Notes: generated by a model not told the origin, from the sequence alone. Numbered from the stretch's first letter, positions 8,929 to 17,859 are shown. The stretch is 38,941 bases of DNA from a gamma proteobacterium symbiont of Ctena orbiculata (GCA_003058525.1 QBVD01000011.1:1-38941); one strand, 5' to 3'. Numbers and translations are program-made.

Positions 8929-9606
8929 ATGAAATTGATTGCGATAGAAACGGCTGCCGAAGCCTGTTCGGCGGCCCTATATCTCAGCGGTGAGGTGTCA
9001 ATCCGCTACAAAATCATGCCCCGGGGTCACAGTGAGCTGATCCTCGATATGGTTGACGATCTACTACGGGAAGCCGGTCTGTCGCCCACGGCCCTGGATG
9101 CAGTCGCTTTCGGACGCGGTCCCGGTTCATTTACCGGTGTTCGGATTGCGACGGGCGTGATTCAGGGGATCGCCTTTGCGGCGGACTTGCCGGTGGTCGG
9201 CGTTTCGACCCTGGCGGCGTTGGCGCAACGGGCCTACCGGGAGAAGGGGGAGCGAAATCTGCTCGCTGCCTTCGACGCCAGGATGGGAGAACTCTATTGG
9301 GCCGGTTACCGGGTTGCTGAAAAGGAGCTGGTGGTACCCGCAATACCGGAGCAGGTGGGATCCGCGCAACAGGTTGAGATGCCAGACGGCGGCGAGTGGT
9401 ATGGCGTCGGTTCCGGGTGGGGCGCCTATAGTGAACAGTTGGAACAGCGCCTGGAGGCTCATTTATTGGGTTTCAAAGCCGAGATCCACTGCAGTGCCCG
9501 TGATATCGCATCGCTGGCGGCTGAGGATTACCTTGCCGGGTTGGCCGTTGCGCCGGAGCTTGCGCTGCCGGTCTATCTGCGTAACCAGGTCGCCAAAAAG
9601 ATGTGA
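8929..9606 (+). CDS. tsaB: tRNA threonylcarbamoyladenosine biosynthesis protein TsaB
   Basis: A 225-residue protein of the ASKHA fold and the TsaB/YeaZ family. With TsaD, TsaC and TsaE it makes N6-threonylcarbamoyladenosine at position 37 of ANN-decoding tRNAs. TsaB is the non-catalytic partner that binds and stabilises TsaD. The N-terminus MKLIAIETAAEACSAAL and the motif AFGRGPGSFTGVRI (about residues 62-75) are characteristic. Length is normal (E. coli 231 aa). The gene is monocistronic here and converges on the Slp lipoproteins. Confidence 0.95.
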   Translation: MKLIAIETAAEACSAALYLSGEVSIRYKIMPRGHSELILDMVDDLLREAGLSPTALDAVAFGRGPGSFTGVRIATGVIQGIAFAADLPVVGVSTLAALAQRAYREKGERNLLAAFDARMGELYWAGYRVAEKELVVPAIPEQVGSAQQVEMPDGGEWYGVGSGWGAYSEQLEQRLEAHLLGFKAEIHCSARDIASLAAEDYLAGLAVAPELALPVYLRNQVAKKM

Positions 9607-9651
9607 TTTTTTAAGGGATCTCCTGCCGATCAATGGGTTTTATCGGGTATC

Positions 9652-10173
9652 CTAAAAGCTGATACCGATACTGCCAAAGCCTCCCCCACCGGAACTGGCA
9701 CCGAAACCAAAGCGTATGCGAGGCTTTGGCCTGGATTTATGCTCGGGCCAGAGTGTGATCTCATCGCATTCTAATATCGGGAATGGGTAACGGCTGTCAG
9801 CGACCTGGCCCTGGCGGACTTCCGACAACTTACCGGTAGCCGTTACCAACCGGCCAACGGCATACTCAACCGTTTCGAGATAGCCGGGCTGTTGCGCAAT
9901 GAAGCGACCGATGGAGTTGGCGTCCGTATCGGGGTGGCCGTCTTCATCGAGGGGATAGGCCAGAATCTGAATCTCCGTGGTCTCACGCAAGTTCCTGGTT
10001 TCGATAATGACACCACCCCACTGCAGGAGGTTGCTGCTGTCTGAAGGTTGAGAAGAGGCGGCCTTCAGTGGGGTGATGCTTCGGTCGGCAACAGGAATGG
10101 CCGGTTTGCTGCTGCAGGCATGCAGTATGGTCGCTGTGATCAAGATGAAAAACCAGCGCATCGGGTCTATCAC
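9652..10173 (-). CDS. Slp-family outer-membrane lipoprotein (second of pair)
   Basis: A protein of about 173 residues of the Slp/YeaY lipoprotein family. It has a hydrophobic signal ending in a lipobox-like ILHAC (Cys20 from the first start; His at -2 is unusual). The family core follows: LLQWGGVIIETRNLRETTEIQILAYPLD, a second part around IGRFIAQQPGYLE, and a final ITLWPE. The C-terminal tail is glycine rich. The upstream paralogue overlaps it as GTGA, so translation is probably coupled. An ATG at 10161 is an alternative start that gives a cleaner signal peptide (MRWFFIL). Slp proteins in E. coli are starvation/stationary-phase outer-membrane lipoproteins of unknown mechanism. Confidence 0.82.
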   Translation of the reverse strand: MIDPMRWFFILITATILHACSSKPAIPVADRSITPLKAASSQPSDSSNLLQWGGVIIETRNLRETTEIQILAYPLDEDGHPDTDANSIGRFIAQQPGYLETVEYAVGRLVTATGKLSEVRQGQVADSRYPFPILECDEITLWPEHKSRPKPRIRFGFGASSGGGGFGSIGISF

Positions 10174-10718
10174 CAGTAGTAGTAGGGGTATCTACGCCAA
10201 TAGGGATAATAAAACGGATCGTAGAAGGGGTCGTAATAGTAGGGATGATTGTAGACCCTCTCTTCCGGCCACAGGTAATAGGCCTCTACCTCGACAACCG
10301 GGTAGGGATATGGGTAGTCGCCGACAGGTTTTTGCACAACTTCAACAATACTGCCGGTGATAGTGATCTCCCGGTTCTTCGGATACTCCTCCGGTTCCAG
10401 GTATCCCTCGATGCGTGCAATGAAACGGCCGATGCTGCGGCTGTCGTCTTTGGGTTTGCCCTCATCATCGAGCGGACGTGAGAGGATTTCGATCCGGGTC
10501 TCCTGCGCCAGGTTCTCGACCGAGATGATGTCGCCACCCCAACGGATCTTCGCATTCGTAAACTGCTGTTTATGCTGTTGCACCTCGTCCACGCGGATAT
10601 CTCCCGCCGGCGGCGTGCCGATAACCTTAGGGACATGAGAGGCGCACCCCGTTATCAGGATAATGCCGAGGATGCCAAGGGGCATGAGTCTGTAGCGTTT
10701 GGTCATGATGTAAATCAT
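10170..10718 (-). CDS. Slp-family outer-membrane lipoprotein with Tyr-rich tail (first of pair)
   Basis: A 182-residue paralogue of the downstream gene. The signal peptide ends in a good lipobox LITGC (Cys25), and the +2 Ala predicts outer-membrane sorting. The Slp core is clear: IRWGGDIISVENLAQETRIEILSRPLD, IGRFIARIEGYLEP and YLWPEE. The last ~25 residues are dominated by Tyr, Pro and Phe, a tail not seen in the partner. Starts at 10718 or 10706 are both possible. It overlaps the next gene and lies 154 bases after the coiled-coil motor protein on the same strand, so it may or may not share its transcript. Confidence 0.82.
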   Translation of the reverse strand: MIYIMTKRYRLMPLGILGIILITGCASHVPKVIGTPPAGDIRVDEVQQHKQQFTNAKIRWGGDIISVENLAQETRIEILSRPLDDEGKPKDDSRSIGRFIARIEGYLEPEEYPKNREITITGSIVEVVQKPVGDYPYPYPVVEVEAYYLWPEERVYNHPYYYDPFYDPFYYPYWRRYPYYYW

Positions 10719-10872
10719 CTAGCCATGGCATTGGGGTGTCTACATCGGTTTGACTCTGTGTGTATGATTAAATTCCTTTCAGTCAAATCTGCATCAATCG
10801 AGTCTTGGCCGGCCTTGTAGCGATCATGAGGTGGGGTCAATTGTCACAGATGAGAGTCGATATCATCCAGTG

Positions 10873-11874
10873 TTACTCCACAATCCGCTCCTTCTCCGCT
10901 TCTTCCTGGTAGTAGTAGTCGTAGTTTTGATGCATATGGTTGGTAAACGACCAGGCTTCGTTGTACGAAAGACCGCTGTTCTTGGGGATGATGACCTTGA
11001 CGTAGAGATTGTCTTCCTGCCGTTTCAAACGACTGAGGTTTTGTTCCAGTTGCTTGCGGGATATCGACGAAAATTTTCTGTCTTCAGGCCCTTTGTAATC
11101 GATGCGAAAATATTGTCCGGATTTGGTATAGCGTACCTCGACCACCGTTTTGCCTTTTGCGGTACGGGCCGGTCGTAACAACTTATTGTATTGAATCTTG
11201 AGCTGTGAATAGTCCTGTTTGAGGTCGATCAACTGCTCATCCGTTTCCTGGGTGCGTGTCAGGGCGGCCAGTAGCTCCTGGTCTTTCTCCCGCAGTGTTA
11301 GGCGTATCTGTTCCAGATCCTGTTGTGTACTTTCCTGTCGGGTAGTGGCCTGTTCCAGGTCGAGCTGGAGACGTTCGATATTGCGGTTGGATTCACTGAT
11401 CTGGTTCTGCAGCCGGCTGGTCTCCTGGTTCAACCGTGTCACCTGGGTGGTTAACAGCTCACGCTCTTGTGTCAGCACCTTGGTCTTGTTATCGAGTTCA
11501 TCCCTTTCACGACTGAGGTTGGTTATCTGGAAGCGCTGGCTTGAGATCGCCGCCTCTTGCTCTTCAGAGCGTTCGGTCATCCGCATCAGCTGCATGCGTA
11601 ACATGGTGATTTCATGCTCACGGGCTATCAACCGCTCTTCCAGGGTTTCGTTCTGTTCGTCCGTGGTGCGCACAAGCTCCAATGCTTCCTGCTCCGAAGC
11701 GATGGACATCCTGAGTTGGCTGAGTAGTTCCATGTTGCGCAACAACAGGATCACCATCGCCAGCAGGAAAATCATCACGATAACGGTCATGATGTCCGTG
11801 AAAGAGGGCCAGAAGCTGTCTTCCCCCTGATTGCCTTGCTGATTGAGACGGAGATCGATGAAGTTATTTTCCAT
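10873..11874 (-). CDS. ExbD/TolR/MotB-like stator protein with long coiled coil
   Basis: A protein of about 333 residues with one N-terminal transmembrane helix in SFTDIMTVIVMIFLLAMVIL. The aspartate (D27 from this ATG) sits where ExbD, TolR and MotB carry the proton-binding Asp. Residues ~48-233 are an almost uninterrupted heptad-rich coiled coil of Glu, Gln, Arg and Leu. The C-terminal domain (~243-326) includes YFRIDYKG, then LEQNLSRLKR, then VKVIIPKNSGLSYNEAWSFTNHM. It resembles the periplasmic ExbD/TolR domain rather than a MotB OmpA-like peptidoglycan-binding domain. A TTG start at 11883 overlaps the upstream stop, but the ATG at 11874 has GAGGA upstream. It is probably the partner of the preceding gene. 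Its physiological role is unknown. Confidence 0.65.
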   Translation of the reverse strand: MENNFIDLRLNQQGNQGEDSFWPSFTDIMTVIVMIFLLAMVILLLRNMELLSQLRMSIASEQEALELVRTTDEQNETLEERLIAREHEITMLRMQLMRMTERSEEQEAAISSQRFQITNLSRERDELDNKTKVLTQERELLTTQVTRLNQETSRLQNQISESNRNIERLQLDLEQATTRQESTQQDLEQIRLTLREKDQELLAALTRTQETDEQLIDLKQDYSQLKIQYNKLLRPARTAKGKTVVEVRYTKSGQYFRIDYKGPEDRKFSSISRKQLEQNLSRLKRQEDNLYVKVIIPKNSGLSYNEAWSFTNHMHQNYDYYYQEEAEKERIVE

Positions 11875-11879
11875 CGGGA

Positions 11880-12809
11880 TCAATCATCCTCATGCAGGCG
11901 GAAACCGCGCTTCAGTACGTGTTTTATCTCCGCCATGTCGTTATGCAGCGTATCACTCTTCTCTTCGTAGCCTTGAAGGGTTTCCAGGATGCGTTGTTCA
12001 ACGGTTTCAAAGGTCTGTTGGGACTGTTCCATTTGGTTGACCAGCTCCTGAAGGGAGCGCACCAGGCCGGTGAATTCATACAGTGCGCTGTCGGTTTGAA
12101 CCTGAAATCGTGGAATCAGCTCATTCACGGTGACCTGCTCAACCGCACTGATCAGATTGGTTTGGACATCACCCAGTTTGAGATGAAAATAACCGAAGAA
12201 GATGAAACATATGATCGCGGTAATGGTGGTTGAGAGCGCCGTGGACATGCCGTGGACCACCAGGCCCATACCGCTTACATTGATCGAGGTGGCGAGCTGA
12301 TCGGAGGCGCCGATCAAGGCTATCGACAGAGAGACGATAGTACCGAAGACACCGGTCAGAATAAGAATGTTGTTGATGAACCTGGGCAGGCTGTTACGGG
12401 TACTCTCATTTGCCACCAGGGTGGATGCCAGGGATCCATGGTTGATCGGGCAGTTTGCCTTGTGCAATCCCAGCATGGTCCGGTAGCGGTTGGCTATGAT
12501 GGCCTTTTTATGGATCCGCTCCAGCGGGTCCTGCTCGCCTTCGCGCAGGTTGCGCAGGAATCGGATCAGGGCGTTCTCTTCCGCCACATAATGGAGGAAG
12601 ATTGTGATCATGCGCAGGATACCGATGGCGAACAGCCCGATGATGGTGCCGTTGATGATCAACCCGGTGCTGGTGAGTTGATTGCGGAAATAGACATCGT
12701 TGATGAATTCGTATTTCCATACGATGAGTGCTGCGATCACAGCGGAGAGGAGTATCATCCGTATCAGGATATTACGGCTGAAGTTTCGACGTAACTGTAT
12801 GCTTCCCAA
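11880..12809 (-). CDS. MotA/TolQ/ExbB-type proton channel protein
   Basis: A protein of about 309 residues starting with TTG, with GGGAG about 7 bases upstream. The next ATG (12758) would cut into helix 1. Hydrophobic helices are seen at ~13-30, ~47-75, ~147-170 (ILILTGVFGTIVSLSIALIG) and ~180-212 (MGLVVHGMSTALSTTITAIICFIFF). The last two match the TolQ/ExbB/MotA pore helices, with conserved GxFGT and the Ala-Leu-x-Thr-Thr pattern. A cytoplasmic segment lies between helices 2 and 3. The C-terminus (~225-309) is an amphipathic, partly coiled-coil tail. It overlaps or abuts the ExbD-like gene, as in known stator pairs. Zorya ZorA was considered, but no ZorC/D/E is present. Confidence 0.72.
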   Translation of the reverse strand: MGSIQLRRNFSRNILIRMILLSAVIAALIVWKYEFINDVYFRNQLTSTGLIINGTIIGLFAIGILRMITIFLHYVAEENALIRFLRNLREGEQDPLERIHKKAIIANRYRTMLGLHKANCPINHGSLASTLVANESTRNSLPRFINNILILTGVFGTIVSLSIALIGASDQLATSINVSGMGLVVHGMSTALSTTITAIICFIFFGYFHLKLGDVQTNLISAVEQVTVNELIPRFQVQTDSALYEFTGLVRSLQELVNQMEQSQQTFETVEQRILETLQGYEEKSDTLHNDMAEIKHVLKRGFRLHEDD

Positions 12810-13077
12810 CGCTCTGCTCCCGGCGATATAGAATCTTGTTATCAGTCACTAAATGCGGCGAGGTCAATGGGATGGATTGCAGTGTTGATGCTCAGTTTGC
12901 GAAAAAAAAGATGCGTGTCGATCCAACAACAGTTTTCGATCTTTTCCGCTATTTGAATCAATTACTTGCAAAAATCAGCCATTGTGGGCCCGCGATTTCA
13001 GGTGTGACAGTGTACCCCAGCCAAGTGGACCTCGCCATAAATCCTTCCATTTTCCGCCACTCTCGAGGGGCTTGTAA

Positions 13078-14322
13078 ATGTCATCACTGCAACAGAGAGC
13101 ACATCATCGCAGGTCATTGATAGCGATCTATCAGGCTGCATTGAAACGGGTGGAAGGCCGGGCATCGGTATCGAAATGGTTGAAGCAAAACCCATTTCCG
13201 GGACCACTGAGGGTGATCGCCATCGGCAAGGCGGCCCAATCGATGCTCTACGGCGCCTATGATGAGTTGAATGACAGGATCGATCAGTCATTGATCATCT
13301 CCAAACAAGGGCATATCGACCCGGCTTGGTGCCGGCAGCACGGTTGTTTTACCCATCAATCCGCACACCCCATACCGGATGAGAGCAGTCTGCAGGCCGG
13401 CCGGAAACTGTTGGATTTCATTGCGGACGGATCTGAACTGCCTCAGCTGTTTCTGATCTCGGGTGGTGCCTCGAGTCTGGTGGAGATGGCAATCGACGGG
13501 GTAGGCCTGGAAGACCTGGCACGGGTTAATGACTGGATGCTGGGTAGTGGTCTCGATATCCTGCAGATGAATACGATACGCAAGGCTCTTTCGCGCATAA
13601 AAGGAGGGGGGCTGCTCGCCTTCCTGGAGCAGACCGAGGTGGTGGGATTGGTTATTTCAGATGTGCCTGGCGATGATCCGGCCACAATCGGATCGGGATT
13701 GCTTACCCCGGATGAGGGTCTGGCGGAGCGTCTGGCGGCGCTATCCCTGCCATCCTGGCTGCAGGATAAACTGCAGCGGTGTGAGAGGCCGCGGATCATA
13801 ATGAGCGCATCGCAACCCAGGCTGGAAATCATCGCCAATCTGCGGATGGCCCTGGAGGCGGCTGCCGAATATGCCTCCGGCCTGGGTTACAGGGTTTCAC
13901 GGCGGGAAGGTTTTCTCAGCGGGGATGCCGCCGACCGGGGTAAGTCTTTGGCGCAAGAGCTGTTGCAGGGGCCGCCCGGGATTGTTATATGGGGAGGGGA
14001 AACGACGGTCGCCCTGCCGCCGAATCCTGGGCAGGGAGGCAGAAATCAGCATCTTGCCCTGGCTGCGGCCCGGGAATTGGCCGGTACCCAGGATTGTTAT
14101 CTGCTGGCGGCAGGTACCGATGGCAGCGACGGTCCGACCGAGGATGCCGGGGCAGTGGTGGATGGTGGAACGGTGGCACGGGCTGCACTGCATGGAGAGA
14201 CGCCTGAACGTGCACTTGCGAATGCCGATTCGGGGCGCTTTCTTGAGGTCAGCGGAGATCTCATCTCTACTGGCCCCACCGGCACCAATGTGATGGATCT
14301 GGTGATAGGTTTACGGGTGTGA
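13078..14322 (+). CDS. Glycerate 2-kinase (DUF4147/MOFRL family; GckA/TtuD)
   Basis: A 414-residue protein of the family annotated as glycerate 2-kinase or hydroxypyruvate reductase. It phosphorylates D-glycerate with ATP and feeds photorespiratory or serine-cycle carbon into glycolysis. Family hallmarks seen are VIAIGKAA near residue 45, LFLISGGASSLVE (~122-134), NTIRKALSRIKGGGLL (~164-179), SDVPGDDPATIGSG, and the C-terminal MOFRL-like region with GGETTVALP, GRNQHLALAAA, AAGTDGSDGPTEDAGA and GPTGTNVMDL. A ribosome site GAGGGG precedes the ATG. Only one base separates its stop from the next gene, so the two form an operon. Confidence 0.88.
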   Translation: MSSLQQRAHHRRSLIAIYQAALKRVEGRASVSKWLKQNPFPGPLRVIAIGKAAQSMLYGAYDELNDRIDQSLIISKQGHIDPAWCRQHGCFTHQSAHPIPDESSLQAGRKLLDFIADGSELPQLFLISGGASSLVEMAIDGVGLEDLARVNDWMLGSGLDILQMNTIRKALSRIKGGGLLAFLEQTEVVGLVISDVPGDDPATIGSGLLTPDEGLAERLAALSLPSWLQDKLQRCERPRIIMSASQPRLEIIANLRMALEAAAEYASGLGYRVSRREGFLSGDAADRGKSLAQELLQGPPGIVIWGGETTVALPPNPGQGGRNQHLALAAARELAGTQDCYLLAAGTDGSDGPTEDAGAVVDGGTVARAALHGETPERALANADSGRFLEVSGDLISTGPTGTNVMDLVIGLRV

Positions 14323-14323
14323 A

Positions 14324-15139
14324 ATGGGTTTAGAGCAGTCTCTTTTTCAGCGGGCCAGGCAGTGTCTTTTATGCGATGTGGTGGATCAGAAACTACAGCT
14401 CTCAGAGGTGACGTCGGATGCCTGGGTGTCCGGTAAACTGGTCACAGAGGGTTGGACGCCCAGTGAGACAATCACTCATGCGGGTCGTCCGCATCGACCG
14501 GAACTGGTTCATCCGAGCCAGTTACCGAGACGCGGCTTGGGAAATGAAGCGGGCCGTCTGGCGTTGATCCATGCCATTGCCCATATTGAATTCAATGCCA
14601 TCAACCTGGCCTGGGATGCGGTGCAGCGCTTCCCGGAGATGCCCCGTGACTACTATGACGACTGGATTCGGGTAGCACGGGAAGAGGTCTACCATTTTCG
14701 CCTGCTTCGTCAGCGGCTCCGTGCCGGCGGTGCGGATTATGGTGACTTTGCAGGCCACGACGGCTTGTGGGAGATGGCGCGGAGAACGGCTCACGATCCA
14801 TTGATCAGAATGGCCCTGGTGCCGCGCATGCTGGAGGCCAGGGGCCTGGACGTGACACCCGGGATCATGCGCCGTTTCGAAGCCATCGGTGATCATGAAA
14901 CAGCGGCGGTACTGCAGATCATTCTGCGCGAGGAGGTGGGGCATGTTCAGTTCGGCAGCCGATGGTTTCACTATCTTTGTGAGCAACGGGGGCTGGAACC
15001 GGAACAGACCTATTTCGACCTGCTGGAAAATTTCCTCAACGGCGAAATCAGATGCCCACTGCATCATGAAGCGAGACGGGAGGCCGGTTTCAGCAATCAG
15101 GAGTTGCAACGTCTGGAGGCATTATGCGCAGGTGGTTGA
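14324..15139 (+). CDS. DUF455 ferritin-like domain protein
   Basis: A 271-residue protein of the DUF455 family, which has a ferritin-like four-helix bundle related to diiron tRNA hydroxylase MiaE. Probable metal ligands are spread over the helices: the H and E of IAHIEFNAI (~87-95), EEVYHF (~122-127) and REEVGHVQF (~203-211). The family function is unproven. It is translationally linked to the glycerate kinase in front (1-base gap) and overlaps the exported protein behind by 16 bases. That conserved-looking trio is not explained by a known pathway. Confidence 0.8.
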   Translation: MGLEQSLFQRARQCLLCDVVDQKLQLSEVTSDAWVSGKLVTEGWTPSETITHAGRPHRPELVHPSQLPRRGLGNEAGRLALIHAIAHIEFNAINLAWDAVQRFPEMPRDYYDDWIRVAREEVYHFRLLRQRLRAGGADYGDFAGHDGLWEMARRTAHDPLIRMALVPRMLEARGLDVTPGIMRRFEAIGDHETAAVLQIILREEVGHVQFGSRWFHYLCEQRGLEPEQTYFDLLENFLNGEIRCPLHHEARREAGFSNQELQRLEALCAGG

Positions 15140-15846
15140 TTACACTATTCCTGGTCTGGCTGGTACTGATGTCAGCGCTGTTACAAGGTAAGGGGACGTC
15201 AGCGGATGAGATTCAAGTCGGGCTTCTGCTCTATGCCGCCCGTGAGGCAAACGGCGATATAGTGACGAACCGGTTGCTGATCACGCCGAAGATGTTGCGT
15301 ATCGAACAGGAAAAAGGAGTTGACGGATACATACTCTATGACCGGGAAGCGGACGTAATCTACAGCGTTACCCCGGAAGAGCAGTCGATTCTGGTGATTC
15401 AACCGCAATCCGGCAGTATGCAGACTCCTCATGAGATGAGATTGAAAATCGAACGGCTAGTCGACTTTGACGGGCCGGAGATCGGTGACAGCAAACCGCA
15501 ACACTGGCAGCTGATTGTGAATAGTGAAATCTGCCGTAATGTAATCCTCGCGCCGGGCCTGATGACAGAGGCTTTGATGGTCTATCAGGATTATCTGACT
15601 CTCCTGGCAAACCAGCACTACTTGAGCCTGAATGCCATTCCAGCCGAGTATCGCGACCCCTGTGAAGATGCAATCCATGTCTTCGCGCCGACCCTGTTTT
15701 TGCAGAAGGGACTCCCCGTCCATGTATGGGATCGAAAGGGCAATCAGCAACGCCTGTTGAATTTCTCCAATCAGCATAGGGTCGATTCCAGCCTGTTTCT
15801 TTTGCCTGCGGAGTATAAACGGCAGCCGATGGCGGGCATCGAATGA
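15124..15846 (+). CDS. Exported protein of unknown function
   Basis: A 240-residue protein with a signal peptide (MRRWLITLFLVWLVLMSALL, cleavage likely near residue 27). The rest is probably periplasmic. Repeating features LLLYAAREANGDIVTNRLLITPKMLRIEQ and GYILYDREADVIYSVTPEEQSILVI look like a beta-rich domain similar in pattern to DUF4412-type lipoproteins, but this is weak. Two cysteines (ICRNV and DPCEDA) may form a disulfide. It overlaps the DUF455 gene, implying coupled expression. I do not recognise it. Confidence 0.6.
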   Translation: MRRWLITLFLVWLVLMSALLQGKGTSADEIQVGLLLYAAREANGDIVTNRLLITPKMLRIEQEKGVDGYILYDREADVIYSVTPEEQSILVIQPQSGSMQTPHEMRLKIERLVDFDGPEIGDSKPQHWQLIVNSEICRNVILAPGLMTEALMVYQDYLTLLANQHYLSLNAIPAEYRDPCEDAIHVFAPTLFLQKGLPVHVWDRKGNQQRLLNFSNQHRVDSSLFLLPAEYKRQPMAGIE

Positions 15847-15864
15847 CGGGGACTTAAAACTGCG

Positions 15865-16590
15865 CTAGCTGTATGTCTCTCTGCGGAATCCTTGAGGGGT
15901 CACGCAAACCAGTTCGCCATGATCATGATGCCACTCTGCCAGAACATGTCGGTAATGGCGTTTGTCTTTCAATTCAATGACATGGTCAGCAGGTCTATGG
16001 GTATGGCCATGTATCATATGATCAGCCTGATATTCAACGAAGTAGGATGCCACAGTGTCCTGGTTGACATCCATGATCGATTCCGGTTTCAGTGACTTGG
16101 CCTCCCCGCTTTGGGCCCGGTAGGTCTTCGCCAGGTCCAACCGTTGTTGAATCGATTGGGAGAGGAAACGGTTGATAAAGTCAGGGTTACGAACTTCCCG
16201 GCGAAACTTCATATAGGCCTGATCGTCGGTGCACAACAGATCGCCGTGCATCAACAGCGTCGGCTTGCCATTCAGCTCCACCAGGGTTGGGTCCTGCATG
16301 AGTACGGCCCCTGTCTCCCGGCAAAAACTGTCACCAATGAGAAAATCCCGATTGCCATGCATCAACCACAACCGGGTTCCGGCTTGACTGAGTTGATGCA
16401 TGGCCCGTTTGATCTCGGCTATCGGTGGCGCCTCATGGTCGTCTCCGATCCATGCATCAAAAAGGTCGCCGAGGATATAGAGATGGTCGGACTTGGGCGC
16501 TCTTTCCGAGAGGAAGCGGATGAATAACTGCACCGTATCCAACCGTTCGGCGGATAGGTGCAGATCCGAGATAAACAGCTGTTGGGTCAC
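15865..16590 (-). CDS. lpxH: UDP-2,3-diacylglucosamine hydrolase LpxH
   Basis: A 241-residue calcineurin-like phosphoesterase that hydrolyses UDP-2,3-diacylglucosamine to lipid X in lipid A synthesis, at the cytoplasmic face of the inner membrane. All metal motifs are present: SDLHLS, GDLFDAW, GNRDF, MHGD and HGHTHRP. The start is GTG, overlapping the ppiB stop as GTGA. This arrangement (ppiB then lpxH) is widely conserved in Gammaproteobacteria. Length is as in E. coli (240 aa). Confidence 0.96.
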   Translation of the reverse strand: MTQQLFISDLHLSAERLDTVQLFIRFLSERAPKSDHLYILGDLFDAWIGDDHEAPPIAEIKRAMHQLSQAGTRLWLMHGNRDFLIGDSFCRETGAVLMQDPTLVELNGKPTLLMHGDLLCTDDQAYMKFRREVRNPDFINRFLSQSIQQRLDLAKTYRAQSGEAKSLKPESIMDVNQDTVASYFVEYQADHMIHGHTHRPADHVIELKDKRHYRHVLAEWHHDHGELVCVTPQGFRRETYS

Positions 16591-17075
16591 TCAGTGATTT
16601 CAGCCTTCTCGATGACAATATCCTCTACCGGCACATCCTGGTGTCCGGCCTGGGTAGCCGTGGCGACCCCTTTGATCTGATTCACCACGTCCATGCCGCT
16701 GCTTACCTTGCCGAAAACACAATAGCCCCAGCCATCCTGACCGGGGTGATCGAGGAATTTATTATTGGCCACATTGATGAAGAACTGTGCGGTAGCCGAA
16801 TGGGGCTCCATGGTACGTGCCATGGCTATGGTGCCGATCTCGTTGGAGAGGCCGTTTTTGGCCTCGTTTTCAATCGGCTCGCCGGTCTGTTTCTGGATCA
16901 TGCCGGGTATAAATCCACCACCCTGGATCATGAAGTTGTCGATTACACGGTGGAAAATCGTACCGTCGAAAAAGCCATCCTGCACATATTGTTTGAAATT
17001 CTCACAGGTTTTCGGTGCATTCTCTTCGTCCAATTCAATGACGATGGGACCGAGATTTGTAGTTAATGTGATCAT
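16587..17075 (-). CDS. ppiB: Cytoplasmic peptidyl-prolyl cis-trans isomerase B (cyclophilin)
   Basis: A 162-residue cyclophilin without a signal peptide. It starts [23 protein letters not shown] and contains the catalytic and binding motifs [33 protein letters not shown] and [10 protein letters not shown]. It catalyses proline isomerisation during protein folding in the cytosol. It is translationally coupled to lpxH downstream. The periplasmic paralogue lies just upstream (38-base gap) on the same strand. Confidence 0.95.
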   Translation of the reverse strand: MITLTTNLGPIVIELDEENAPKTCENFKQYVQDGFFDGTIFHRVIDNFMIQGGGFIPGMIQKQTGEPIENEAKNGLSNEIGTIAMARTMEPHSATAQFFINVANNKFLDHPGQDGWGYCVFGKVSSGMDVVNQIKGVATATQAGHQDVPVEDIVIEKAEITE

Positions 17076-17113
17076 GAAATGTCCTGTTTGCAGTAACTTG
17101 GGTGAGAAATGAT

Positions 17114-17683
17114 TTACTCGAGAATAGTAACCTGCTCGATGATTATGGGTGTTTTGGGCACGTCTCGCATGCCACCCGTGACGCCGGTGGGTTGTTGGGC
17201 AATGCCGTCCACTACCTCCATCCCCTTGGTGACTTCACCGAACACGGCATAACCCCATCCATCGTGTCCGGGATAATCGAGGAAGTCATTGTCTTTGTGG
17301 TTGATGAAGAACTGGGCGGTTGCTGAGTGCGGCGCGGAAGTTCTGGCCATGGCGATCGTGCCGCGTCTGTTTTTCAAACCGTTTTTGGCTTCATTTTCAA
17401 CGGGGTCGCGGGTCTGCTTTTTTTGCATGGTTTCGGTGAAACCGCCGCCCTGGATCATGAAGCCCTTGATGACGCGGTGGAAGATTGTGCCGTTATAGAA
17501 ACCATCCTTTGCATACTGCACGAAATTCTCAATGGTCTTTGGTGCCTTCTCCTTATTGAGTGACAGTTCAATCTCGCCCATTGATGTCTTCATCGATACC
17601 AGTACATTGTCAGCCCATACGTTGACGGATAACAAGGTCATAAACAGTAGCCAGGGTAGTGGAGTATACGGTGATTTTTTCAT
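17114..17683 (-). CDS. ppiA: Periplasmic peptidyl-prolyl cis-trans isomerase (PpiA-type cyclophilin)
   Basis: A 189-residue cyclophilin beginning with a signal peptide ([24 protein letters not shown], cleavage near residue 24). The domain has [33 protein letters not shown] and [10 protein letters not shown]. The longer open frame to 17824 lacks a sensible N-terminus and runs into a terminator, while the ATG at 17683 has GAGGA upstream. Its core is very close to the downstream ppiB, so the two look like a tandem duplication followed by export of one copy. Confidence 0.92.
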   Translation of the reverse strand: MKKSPYTPLPWLLFMTLLSVNVWADNVLVSMKTSMGEIELSLNKEKAPKTIENFVQYAKDGFYNGTIFHRVIKGFMIQGGGFTETMQKKQTRDPVENEAKNGLKNRRGTIAMARTSAPHSATAQFFINHKDNDFLDYPGHDGWGYAVFGEVTKGMEVVDGIAQQPTGVTGGMRDVPKTPIIIEQVTILE

Positions 17684-17802
17684 GGAATCCTCATGGTAAG
17701 TGCTCTCCGGTCGGTGCATCATAACGGTTCGATGACAGCTTAAAAAGGGGGTGAGCAGGGGAGTGTTTGCATGACCGGGCAGGGTTTCGCCGCAGCAAAT
17801 AA

Positions 17803-17832
17803 AAAAAGCCATGCGGCTTGGCATGGCTTTTT
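17803..17832. terminator. Bidirectional terminator after cytochrome c gene
   Basis: A 12-bp perfect stem (17803-17814 with 17821-17832) with a 6-base loop, flanked by A on the left and T on the right, so it has a T tract on either strand. It lies 27 bases after the stop of the minus-strand cytochrome gene and separates it from ppiA. Confidence 0.85.
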
Positions 17833-17859
17833 ACGTGTCGAACAATGGGTTATAAGAGA

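Noticed and set aside
12252-12794. 180-codon plus-strand frame opposite the channel gene
   Set aside because: Composition (Asp/Gln/His rich) is typical of an antisense shadow, and the minus strand encodes a clear membrane protein.
10873-12809. Zorya-type anti-phage system (ZorA/ZorB)
   Set aside because: The channel protein fits the ZorA/MotA superfamily, but the partner lacks an OmpA-like peptidoglycan-binding domain and no ZorC, ZorD or ZorE gene is nearby.
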